A program made the position numbers and the translations under genes. A stretch of DNA of 64,000 bases, taken from contig NC_090708.1 in NCBI RefSeq assembly GCF_040954835.1, forward strand, positions 28,160,001 to 28,224,000, in the 5' to 3' direction. Positions 1-9,772 of this stretch are shown here, in pieces. Position 1 is the stretch's first letter; each line of letters begins with the position of its first letter. The DNA comes from Lepisosteus oculatus (Eukaryota > Chordata > Actinopteri > Semionotiformes > Lepisosteidae). Under the pieces are notes generated by a model. It saw only the letters and a list, made by a program, of their open reading frames with translations, was not told where the DNA came from and made no database searches.

Positions 1-801
1 TGCACAAACAGTGGCATGTTACATTACTAATTTGGTTGTCTCCTCTTGCCAGAAAGCTCTAAATTGCATTTTGAGTGCGGTTTTTGACTTTTTTTACATT
101 CCAACCCATAAATAAAGCTGATACAGTTTAGACTTTGAATTATTTTAAACTGTATTACAGCAGCACAATGGACAATGCAACGTAAATTGCAAAAATGCAC
201 TTGAAATCTGTCCAAGCCCTACTTTGTTAGGCATTTTCTTTTACTGCAACGGACATAAAAACTCCCTTGCTTTTAACAGAGCATTTCATAATTTCTAACT
301 ACGAAAATTATTTAAACTGCGACACTTATCATTCAACCAGAGCTCGAAATATCACAAGGACCCTTTGTTCTGCCGGGGATTCAAATTTTTTTTTAATCAC
401 ATATCTAAGGAAATAGCAGTATAACCTTTATGTGATATCACCTTAAGGACAGCACATACAAGAGTTAATTGCACAATGAACTGCGCCAAGAAATTTAAAA
501 TAGCCTTCTTTAGGTGTAAGGGTAGGAGTGGATCGCAACAGGCATAATCAGCAAATTAGGAAAACAAAGAACAGGACAGGTGAGACGTGTATCCAGAGAG
601 CGAGTGATCAGAAAAAGGGACAGCTGTTATGCCCAGGTTTTCGACTCAATTGTTTTAACTTGCTAATGCATCAGACACATTTCCTGGTGTCCTGGTATTA
701 GCTCATCTGTATGGTGTAAGTTTTATCTGTACCATACCATACAGCATATAGGTACAGAATTCAAGCTGCACCACTATATCGCTTTGGTAAGGAGACGAAC
801 A

Positions 802-1792
802 ATGGCCAAAATCACGAAGAATCTCTCACACCAAATAATGAAGATGAAAAGAAACGGGAAGTCAACACGGGACATTGTACAGCATTTGGCTTCGATGGAC
901 ATCTTCGTTTCTGAAAGCACAGTGAGACGACATTATAAAGGGGAGAGGAGGCAAAGAGAATCTAAACTGAGGACGATTCAAAGGTAAATAACTTTCTAAA
1001 AATACTTTTGCATATAAATACAACTACGCACATTATTTTTAAAACTAACTGTTGATCTCTTTTTTTTTCAAGTCCTATTGTGCGAGCTATTGACAAACTG
1101 ACTGATGAAAATGATGAGCTACCGGCAATGCTAGTCCAAAGACAGCTATGGGCTGACCTTGGTGCGACCGGTAGTCCGACATCGATAAGAAGAGTGCGCA
1201 GGAGGTTGGATGGAGATACAGAAAAACCAACACATGTCCCATGATAAGGCTAAAAAACAAAGAGGAAAGACTCAAACAAGCGCTCCAATGGATTGAACAG
1301 GGGGAGGCATTTCAGGATGTACTTTTCACCGACGAAACAACAGTGGCTCTGGAACAGTTTTCAACAATGTCATTTTGCAAAAAGGGGAGATATGTGGACA
1401 AGCCAAAGCCCAAACATCCAATGAAGGTTCACGTCTGGGGGGGTATATCTAGAAGAGGCCCAGGACCACTTCTTATTTTCGAAGGAATTATGGACCGTGA
1501 ATTCTTCGAGGAAGTCGTGGTCACACAGCATGCCGCCCCATATATCAGGGAGCACTTTGGATCAAGGCACTGTCTCTGTCAAGACAACGATCCGAAACAC
1601 ACAGCAGCAAGGGCGGGGCTTGTAGCAGAAGGAGTGAATTGGGTGAAAACTCCAGCCGAATCCCCAGATCTAAATCCGATAGAGATGGTTTGGCATTCGC
1701 TGAAAGACTATGTTCGGAAAACTGCTAAGCCCCTCACAAAGCAGGAACTGATCGATGCAATCTATAAATTCTGGGAGGAAGAACTGACTTAA
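802..1792 (+). pseudogene. Broken Tc1/mariner-group transposase with an apparent intron
   Basis: The transposase would cut and paste element ends in the nucleus. An N-terminal helix-turn-helix-like part (802-983) is followed by GT at 984 and a pyrimidine-rich tract ending in AG at 1072, which looks like an 89-base intron. Coding similarity resumes at 1073 ([17 protein letters not shown]) and continues to 1792. One base is missing near 1205-1210, shifting the frame. The catalytic part shows [16 protein letters not shown] and [11 protein letters not shown]. By my count 32 residues separate the second D from the E, not the 34 of classical Tc1. The C-terminus stops early after FWEEELT. A TTG at 784 would add six codons, but ATG 802 is the better start. 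It lies between the arms of element I and may be that family's own transposase or a nested insertion; I see no separate TIRs around it. Confidence 0.7.
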
Positions 1793-2038
1793 CAAAATTG
1801 TAACAATTTTATTAACGGGCTGTTTCGTGTTCTTCCTAGGATTGTTGACCGGGGCGGGGGACATGTGAATCTGGAATGTGAGTCTGAGAAAGACAGTCTC
1901 ACATTTGTGGACAGTCTGTCCACAAACAAAACATTCCTGTTAGACAAGAGGAATGTAAAAAAACAATTACTTTTTGTCAATGAAAACCTGTGTGTGTGTC
2001 TCTCTCTGCTGGATGTCTCTCTATCTTTCTGCTGAATG

Positions 2039-2044
2039 AATAAA
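2039..2044 (+). promoter_or_regulatory. Candidate polyadenylation signal downstream of the transposase
   Basis: AATAAA lies about 245 bases after the transposase stop, followed by an A/T-rich stretch. Position fits a 3' end for that transcript; use is inferred only. Confidence 0.3.
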
Positions 2045-2059
2045 AGCATTTTATTAAAA

Positions 2060-2230
2060 ACGCGTTTGTGTTTGTCTGGGTATTTACTTTGTAATCTGTG
2101 GTTTACATCTACTGTATTGCTTTGAGATACCACTTTTAAAGGTGAAATGAAAAATAAAGTTTTTTATTATTGTTATAGAGAAACATGATCAGATTTTCCC
2201 TGGTTCAGAAAAAAAGATCTAAAGTGCTAC
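2060..2230 (+). repeat. L2-like LINE 3' tail fragment
   Basis: This matches 33350-33505, which follows a recognisable L2 3' coding fragment. Both contain the pattern TGCTTTGAGAT, then CACTTTTAAAGGTGA, then AATAAAGTTTTTTATTATTG. The inverse of its right part is at 40010-40090 and 61690-61770, so the tail was carried inside the inverted-repeat family. Confidence 0.55.
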
Positions 2231-3493
2231 ACCTTAGCTACACCTTAACTTTCTTAATTCGATGTATTTAAAGCAGTGACATAACATTCAGAAATACAAT
2301 CGAGAATAGTTTTGTGGTGTTTGTATAGATGAAACGTTCCTAAAACGTATAACGTAACAAAATTAAAGATCTTAATAACACGTATAACGTAACAAAATTA
2401 AAATCTGTAATCTTTCCACTTGTACTGTATGTCATCGGAAAATACAATAAGTTTCTGCTTTATGTAAGGATGGTATCAAAAAGTAATCTAAGTGGTGAGA
2501 AAGCTGTGCTCAATGTATTTAAGGGACTTAAAAGTAAAAGGAGATGCTTCATATTGCTTGACTAGTTTTAAAAACTAAGTTATAAATGCAGATGCTCCCT
2601 CAGTGCAGCGCCCGGTGTAAATATCTAAATATACATTCGTCCCCGGCAGAGGCCGAAGAGCGCCTGGCTGGGGTGCGCAGGGAAGAGCAGGACAGGAGTG
2701 AAAGTGGTCAGGGCGGGATTTAGAAAGGCCGCCGACCAGTGCGGCTGTCCCACAGTGAAGCGGGCGTACAGTCTGAGCAGGTATCCGTTTTCCTTGTAAA
2801 TAGTTCCCTCCTTCTGCACCCCTTGGTCTTACTCTCTCTCTCTTTTCTCTCTCTGTCCGGTGTGTTGGCTCACGCTGTTGGCAGGCGGGCGGGCGGGGGC
2901 ATGGGAGAGCCGGGCTAGCAGGTGGTGACGTAGAAGAAAAATAAAGGCTTTAACTTGCTTTAACTCCACAAGTCTGAGTTCTTGTGTCTGTCCTATCCAA
3001 ACCTGAAAGTATTACAATATTTATCTGTATAGCAGGTGGTGAACAGCTTTTTAGTATAGATTACACTTTTCTAAAACGTATTTGAAAAAAAAAACGATTA
3101 CAATCTAATCCTTCCACGTTTGATCCCAAAATCCCAAGAAAAATAAATCTAAACGGGGAGAAAGCTATGCTGAAAGTTTATTAAGATACTTAGAAGACAA
3201 AGATACTGTATCAATTTATGTTGCATTTGTCTGATTATGATTAAAAAAACACATAGAATTAAACACGTGTTTGTGATTTAAATCAAAACAAATGTTTATA
3301 TTGTAACGCATACTGTACAGCCTCCATTTCTCTATAACAAATTTACAATTTGTTGATAATAGAAATGTTAGGTTCTCTAAAGCTTTGTGATAGTTGACCC
3401 CCCAGGCAGCAAAAGATCAGCTGCACTGGTAAGATGCGACACCTAAGATATGATAAATAACCTTTTAAATCTGAATAGAGATCTGAATGGATC

Positions 3494-3495
<2 letters not shown>

Positions 3496-3529
<34 letters not shown>
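3496..3529. repeat. (CA)n microsatellite
   Basis: About 17 uninterrupted CA units. The same spot in other family copies (41675, 39205, 60440, 63375) has only a short CA/GT run, so this copy has expanded. Confidence 0.95.
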
Positions 3530-3532
<3 letters not shown>

Positions 3533-3684
3533 GCAGGAACTGTTGTCAGAAGGGAAGAAGGTGACTATTCGTTGTTATCAAAAATGAGTTAGATTCGATC
3601 ATGTTGTGATATTTTGAAATATAAAAGTCAATTGATTGTCCATAATATTGCTATTCTATTTTTTCGAAGAAGTGTTTGTTAAAA

Positions 3685-3765
3685 GACAAGTCCAGCACCA
3701 GCTGGATTTGAACACACAACCTGTGTGTTGGTAATCAGGCACGTAGACCAGTGGGCTACTAGGGA
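3685..3765 (-). repeat. tRNA-like cassette in element I
   Basis: On the minus strand an A-box-like TGGTCTACGTG is followed about 30 bases later by a B-box-like TGTTCAAATCC. Equivalent cassettes occur near 38962, 41848, 59746, 60185 and 63568. Stems do not pair well, so this is a tRNA-derived relic or Pol III promoter module rather than a functional tRNA. Confidence 0.45.
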
Positions 3766-4767
3766 AGTTGCATGAAAAGAGAGGCGAAACAGCCCTACAC
3801 AGCCCTGTCGCAGTACACAAAAATAATCATATCGCTATTAATTTCTTTAGATACGCGATTCCATATTATATTAGCAGAAAAGCTTAAAACTACCACTTTT
3901 TTACAAGCTATTTCCCGTTAGTTAAATACTTCGATGCTTAAAATGTTAAGGGAGAAATGGAATACCGGTGTGTATTTTTTCTTCAAGTACCGATTCCTGG
4001 AATCTGACTGGCTGAAACCCTTCTGAAGTGGTTCCATAATATCTGGTATACGGAAAAGAAAGCATTGATAAAAAAGCTTGGATTCTCATGTATCTGATAC
4101 AAGTATCTTTCAATACAGTCTTTGCTGTGCTCTTGAGGATTCTTGTGATATTTTGAGCTCTAGTTGAATGATAAGTGTCACAGTTTAAATAATTTTTGTG
4201 GTTAGAAATTATGAAACGCCCTGTTAAAAGCAAGTGAGTTTTTATGTCCGTTGAAGTAAAAGAAAATGCCTGACAAAGTAGGGCTTGGACAGATTCCAAG
4301 TGCTTGTACAAATGTTCTAAAGAAATTATACTTTGAGTATACAGCTTGTCCAAAGTCATTCATTATTAATACTATTATTAATATCTTCGGTAAAGGCTTT
4401 GATGCATAAATATTTCTGATAAAGGTAGGTTGTGTACTCCTGTCCAACTGAGCAATCTTGCTTTCATAAAATATACCAACATTTTAATGACTGATGATTA
4501 ACATGCTGTAATACACAGTTTAAATTTAAAAGCTCAAATGCTGTACATGAGAGGTTAAACTTTATTGGCTCCTTTTTTGGCGGTTTTACAAGGTGATGCC
4601 GGATACTTTCCGGCATAACTTCAAATGACGCGATTAACCCCGTGATACTGTGTGATACCGCGACACGCCCACCGGGGTATACCGCAAAATACCCTTGGCT
4701 GCATCTGTATAGAGGAGATCGTGGATGGTGGTACTAAGAAAAGCAGAGGGGTGAAGAATGGAACCAG

Positions 4768-5370
4768 TTAAGTAAAGGCTTTTCTGAAGAAGAGGGTTTT
4801 GAGTCTGGATTTGAAGGAGTTTAAAAAAGGTGACTCTCTGATATCCTTGGAGAGGGATTTCCAGAGCTTGGGGGCATAACAGGAGAAGGCCCTGTCACCC
4901 ATACAATGTAGATGGGCTTGGGGGACAGTAAGGATAGCAGAATTAGAAGAGCGAAGGTTGCAAAGTGGGGAGTAGGGCGATAAAACTTCAGACAGGTACT
5001 GAGGTGCCAAGCCATGCAGAGCCTTATAGGTGAGCATGAGGATTTTAAAGTCTACACGGAATTTGACCGGAAGCCAGTGCAAGGACTCCAGGATAGGAGT
5101 AATTTGAACACTTGCCCTAGACCTTATCAGGATTCTGGCTGCTGAATTTTGGACATACTGCAGTTTGTTCAGAGTAGATTTATATACCCCAGCAAGTAGA
5201 GCATTACAGTAGGCAACAAATGTGTTGATCAGCTTTTCAGCCACAGTTAGTGATAGCATAGGGCATTTTCTAGCGATATTTCTGAGGTGAAAAAAAGATG
5301 TTTTGACGGTATGCTGCACATGTGGGTCGAATGTTAAGCCAGAATCTAATATAACCCCAAGGTTTTTCAA
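4768..5370 (-). pseudogene. L2-like LINE, C-terminal part of reverse transcriptase ORF
   Basis: A 200-codon open stretch starting NLGVILDSGLTFDPHV, then a characteristic YVQNSAARIL segment, LHWLPVKFRVDFKILMLTYK, and a closing run rich in SLSKDIRESP. This is the thumb and C-terminal region of L2/CR1-superclade reverse transcriptases. It is preceded by a frame change from the RT catalytic segment (5367-5627). It functions only as part of a LINE polyprotein that copies LINE RNA at a nicked target; this copy cannot. Confidence 0.85.
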
Positions 5371-6633
5371 TTTTGATTGAAGCTCAAGGACATGGGGGGT
5401 GCCAATAAGATTGTCTTGTCGCAGTTAAGATGAAGGAAGTTTTGAGTCATCCAAATTTTTATGTCAGAGATGCAATTAGATAGGATAGAGACAGCCACAT
5501 CAGTGTCAAGTTTGGTATGGATGTATATTTGAGTATTGTCAGCATAAAACTGAAAGCTGAGGCCATGTGATCTTAAAAGCTGACCAAGTGGAAACATGTA
5601 AATGCTGAAGAGCAAGGGGCCCAGCATTGAGCCCTAAGGAACAGTAGACTTAACAAGACCAATTTCAGACCTGTACCCATTAAGAGAGACAAAGTGACAG
5701 CGATCAGTGAGGTAAGATTTGAACCATTTGAGGGCAGTGTGAGAAACTCTAAATACAGTCTCAAGATGAAAAAGTAAGATGTTATGGTCAACAGTGTCAA
5801 AAGCAGCACTGAGATCAAGAAGGATGAATATAGAAAGAGAACCAGAATCGGCAGCTATTAGAAGAGCGTTAGTGACTTTGACACAGGGCAGTTTCTGTGC
5901 TATGAAGTTGACGGAAGCCAGATTGGAGGGGTTCGAAAAGGTTGTTTGTCATGAGGTGATTATGTCACTGAAGTGTGACAGCACGTTCTAGAATTTTAGC
6001 AAGAAAGGGTAAGTTGGAGATGGGGCGAAAATTGTTAAGATTGTCAAGAGCCATGTTAGGCTTTTTTGGCACAGGGGTAATGGCAACAGTTTTGAGGACC
6101 GTTGGTACAATGCCAGTGCTCATGGATTCATGTATAATATTGAGGACAATGGGACAGAGAGAAGAAAAACAGGACTGAAATAAAGTGGTGGGAATGGGAT
6201 CTAAAATAGATGTGGATTTCATGCGTGTAACTAGTTTATTGAGGGATGATGAGTCAAGAAGAGAGAAGCTGGAGAGAAGGGAACCAGAGAAGTTGGATGA
6301 GGAGGGAGGAGATATGGAAATGATATGCTTAGTGGAGAGAATGTGATGCCGGATGTTGTCAATCTTAGAACTAAAGAAATCTAAGAATGTGTTGCAAAGT
6401 TGTGATGAGGCAGGTAATGTGGTGGGACAGTTTGGCTTGAGCAGTCTGTTGATAGTGGAGAAAAGATGTCTGGGGTTGTTTTGGTGATTTTCAATGATGT
6501 GAGAGAAGTAGGTGGATCTAGCAGAATCTATAGTAACCTTATATTCAGATAAGTAATCTCTCCAAGCCTGATAATGTACATTTAGGCCAAAAAGACACCA
6601 CCTACGCTCAAGTTTGCAAGAGGCTGCCTTCAT
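5367..6633 (-). pseudogene. L2-like LINE, reverse transcriptase catalytic region, frameshifted
   Basis: Read from 6633 downward: a pre-RT segment, then PVPKKPN and NNFRPISNLPFLAKILER (RT motif 1), a frame change near 5965, an FDTVDHNIL segment near 5790, then MLGPLLFSIYM and FYADNTQIYIHT. The canonical FYADD is FYADN here, so a catalytic aspartate is lost. A stop also lies just before MLGPLL. The order of motifs is that of L2/CR1 LINEs. Inactive. Confidence 0.85.
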
Positions 6634-6752
6634 GGATTACAGATGGTCATTGTACCAGGGAGAAGGGCGAGAGAAGGAGATGGTTCAAGTTTTTAAAGGA
6701 GCAAAGGTGTCGAGGGTAGATAAAAGAGCACGTCAAGTAACTGTATTTTGTC

Positions 6753-6760
6753 CTCTAGAG
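6753..6760. repeat. Left 8-bp target site duplication of the hAT element
   Basis: CTCTAGAG here matches CTCTAAAG at 8230-8237 with one mismatch. Eight-base duplications are the rule for the hAT superfamily. Confidence 0.75.
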
Positions 6761-8229
6761 CAGTCGATATCAAACTGTGGTACGCGTACTAGGAGTGGTA
6801 TGCGGAGCACCGCCACCTGTTACGCCATATGACCCTGAAACTTTGTTTTGTGCTCTGAAAAATCGGGACGGGTTTTCATATTATCTATTTTAATACGTGT
6901 CAAATATGCAGCCTACGTACCACGATATAACGCGCGCTAATACTTAAATGGACACAGAGCTACAATGTAATTCTCTACCACTCTATAGGAATGCGTGCTA
7001 CGAACGAAGTGACCAATTGTATTTTAAAAAACTTATCTCAAGCAAGTAGAGAGGTAGGAGAACGTGCGTGATTTTGGACCAATGCCAATGTTGTAAACAC
7101 AGGAATGCATCGAAATGCATGCTATGAAAGCTATCTTGTGAGCACAGGAAAGCGTGATAGGTAACAGAAAAATATTTAAAAACTGTTCTAGGTTAATTTG
7201 AGAAAAATACACAGAGCGCCTCCGTGTGTCGCTCCCATGCGCATGAAATAAAAACTTCTTTTAACTTCTGAGACAGACTCCTGAAACGAAAATGTGGAAA
7301 AATGCAAGCTTGCAGGTTGCTAAAGCAGGTAAGCCCCACACTATTTTTGATTAACCTTATTTACCATTGGCAAAAGAGCTGACACGTATTATGTGTGGAG
7401 GAGAAGCTGCTAAACAGCTCGACCTGCTGCCCCCTCTGAAAGACACAGTCACTCATAGAATTATTGTAATGGTGGATTATATAAAAAATACGCTGATAGA
7501 GCCCGTTAAGATGAGCAGATGCTTTTCACTGCAATTAGATGAGTGTAGTCGATTTGGCCAATTTGCTTGTTTATGTTAGATACGAGTTTGAGGGCATGTC
7601 CCATGAGGACTTTCTGTCCTGTAAGCCACTACCAACAGGAACTACAGGAGAGCACATATTTCAGCTTCTGAATGAATTTATCGAAGAGAATGGCATCGAC
7701 TGGATAAAATGCGTCGGAGTTTGTACAGACAGTGCTAGAGCAATGACAAGCCGACACAGAGGTGTAGTTGCACGAATTAGAGAGGTTGCTCCAGAAATGA
7801 ATGGACGCATTGCAACATCCACCGCGAGACCTTTGCCGTCAACAAAATGCCTGACGATTTGAAATCTGTTAGACTGGATCGTGAATTGTATCAAGGCTCG
7901 AAAAATGACTTCACATCTGTTTTGCTTGACTAAACAGGCTCACCCCTCTCACTGAAATGGTGCTTTTTTATTGTTTATTTTTATTTGTTGTTGTTCCTGT
8001 TTTTCTTCTGTAAAGCGCTTTGAGAAGCCACCTACAAAGGCGCTATATCAAATAAAGTTTATTATTATTATATTTATTATATGTGTATGTGAGTGTGTGC
8101 GCACACGTGCACTCATATTGGTCATTGAGATTTTGTGGGGTTCCTATGAGAAGATGACTTGTAGGTGGTACTTGGGTGCTTTGGTTTGATCAGGGGTGGT
8201 ACTTGGTCAAAAAAGTTTGAGAACCACTG
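6761..8229 (+). mobile_element. hAT-Charlie-like DNA transposon inserted in the L2 LINE
   Basis: The right end reads GAACCACTG and, inverted, begins CAGTGGTTCTCAAACTTTTT, the classical Charlie terminus. The left end CAGTCGATATCAAACTGTGG is a mutated version. An 8-bp duplication flanks both. Inside are ZBED/FAM200-type hAT transposase fragments (7367-7862) and, near 7960-8065, an L2-like 3' tail (AGCGCTTTGAGAAGCC then AATAAAGTTTATTATTATTA). The host LINE resumes at 8238 in the same orientation. Confidence 0.8.
7367..7862 (+). pseudogene. hAT transposase fragment (ZBED5/FAM200-like)
   Basis: Two overlapping frames encode parts of the RNase H-like core of a hAT transposase. The first has LPPLKDTVTHRI and MSRCFSLQLDEC (the region around the first catalytic aspartate). 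The second, after a frameshift near 7545, has VRYEFEGMSHEDFLSCKPLP, TTGEHIFQLLNEFIEENG and CVGVCTDSARAMTSR. The conserved order LQLDE then GVCTDGA-like matches ZBED5/FAM200 relatives. The zinc-finger N-terminus and the C-terminal dimerisation domain are missing, so this is a dead internal fragment. Confidence 0.75.
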
Positions 8230-8321
8230 CTCTAAAGGGTCAGAGAAAGAGAAACAAGATAACGAGTACAGAACAGAATGTGCAAACCTTGGGTGATTAA
8301 TTGATCGCCAGTTATGGACAT

Positions 8322-8829
8322 TTACAGAGCGTGGGGAGAAGTATTAGAAACAGGTAATTCCAGATTGAAAAGAATGGCTAAGTGGTCAGAGAGGCCTAGA
8401 TCAAGGGGAGAGCAATGGGAGACAAAAGAGTAATTTGCAATAATTAAATCTAAGGTGTGTCCTTTGTTATGTGTAGGGGTACAAACAAACTGAGTAAGAT
8501 CAAAGCATCCCAATAGAGAAAGGAAGTCTTTAGCCAGACTGGAAGACCTTGAATCGATGTTTATATTAAAGCCCCCTAGAATAAGAATTATTTTAAACTT
8601 AACATTCATAGGAAAGAGAGAAAATCAACAAACTCACCTAAGAAGGCTTCACTGGGTTTGGGTGGTCTATAAAGTGTGGCAATAATAGTAGATTGGGGGA
8701 TAGAAACATCAAAACAAGACACTCAAAAGAAGAGGGAGGAGGTATAGTAATAGGACTTAGACTGTAAAAAAGGTTGTAAATAACAATGATGCCCCCGACT
8801 CTGCTTGAAAGACGCGGAAGGTCAAACAA
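8322..8829 (-). pseudogene. L2-like LINE endonuclease region, broken
   Basis: Two open stretches (8638-8829 and 8322-8609) encode parts of an apurinic-type endonuclease. Visible motifs are LGGFNIN (normally GDFN, so the catalytic D is lost), a THNKGHTLDLII segment, and GLSDHLAILF near the C-terminal end, where the terminal SDH is kept. A stop or frameshift separates the two parts. It is the 5' half of the same LINE whose RT lies at 4768-6633. Confidence 0.8.
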
Positions 8830-8879
8830 ACCATACCCAGGAGGAACTAATTGCTTGAACAGGAGTCCATCGTTTTGTT

Positions 8880-9772
8880 AAATATATATTATATATTTTT
8901 TATATATAAGATATAATAATGTGTTCCTGCATTGCACGACTTTAAAAGCTATAGAAACAGGTTTCGATAGTTTACAACCACTTTTTATGCGCAAAACATG
9001 GGTGATTTTCTTCCTCCTGAACAGCTTAGAAATCTGTGTATGCTGTAAGGTTTTTAAGCCTTACTCCTTCTTGGCTATCCCAAGAAAAATAAATCTAAAT
9101 GGGGAGAACGTTTTTTGACATGGTTGCTTCGTTTTTTAAGCCATTTTTTTGACCACGCTCAAATATTCTTTTGTTCATATCTTCTCAAGGGAAGCACAGA
9201 ATGCCTTTAAACCAAATGCATTTTAAAGACCACGACTTGTGAAAATGTTCACAGCCTCCACATAAAACTATCAGTGAGCTAATTCTCTTTTTTAAACCTC
9301 AGTTTTTTCATCAATGTGTTATTACACAATAACTGGAACCTGGGTGGACTGTTGTGTACACATGTTCACAGCGCGAGAAATACTGCTCAATACGGCTTCG
9401 TGCGAAAAACCCGTAAATCATCATAGGAAGCATAACAGCGTAGCTTCCAATTTCCCAGACAGTAAGCACGGGAATAAAGCTTTGTTTGATTTCTGAAACC
9501 CTTTCTTTATGTCCTGTTTTCATTCAGGTAAGGGTCAACTATATACACAATACTGCTGACAGCAGGACAATTCCTATACTCAGCAGCATCATAAAAACAG
9601 AACCCATTGGGTTCAAACCGATGTTTTTACACAGAAGACTGATGCAGCTTCGCGTTGTAAATCTGTTTTTCTATGAAAACATGTCTGTTGTGGAAGATGG
9701 AGTGTCTTTCATGGAAGACTCGCCCCATTCTACTTTGAAAATACCTTTGAAACCGGTTTGTTTACTAACAGT
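8880..9772. repeat. Dispersed repeat sequence, left of the nested LTRs
   Basis: No gene seen. Bases about 8910-9060 match 56690-56860 (shared TGTGTTCC, then ACAGGTTTCGA, then TTTTTATGCGC, then GCTGTAAGGTTTTTA), so this is a repeat. It may be the left part of the element ending at 14037, but I did not find a left terminus. Confidence 0.5.

Larger units (their letters stand above)
1..4707. mobile_element. Element I: right part of a large TA-flanked inverted-repeat DNA transposon
   Basis: The right terminus GGCTGCATCTG ends here and is followed by TA, as at the other members of this family (see 23106, 28038, 38218, 59189). The left end lies outside the window. Bases about 200-360 match 4130-4305 in inverted orientation, which suggests the left end is only a short distance upstream. 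Bases 2500-3900 are collinear with 62390-63790, the right arm of element D, and bases 430-650 match 62160-62360. The centre holds a broken transposase (802-1792), an L2-like tail and a polyadenylation signal. Element D lacks the stretch equivalent to about 650-2500, so element I may be the member that kept the coding core. Boundary seen; autonomy inferred. Confidence 0.6.
4710..8880 (-). mobile_element. L2-like non-LTR retrotransposon, broken and interrupted by a hAT element
   Basis: A minus-strand LINE with endonuclease remnants at 8322-8829 and reverse transcriptase remnants at 4768-6633. The two halves are separated by the hAT insertion at 6761-8229. The 3' side abuts the terminus of element I at 4707. 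Several frameshifts and stops and a changed RT catalytic motif show that it is dead. Confidence 0.8.

Noticed and set aside
2625-2990. A CpG-island-like promoter (GC-rich stretch with GGGCGGGCGGGCGGG)
   Set aside because: Much of it recurs inverted at 39548-39660 inside element B, so it is transposon sequence; no gene follows.
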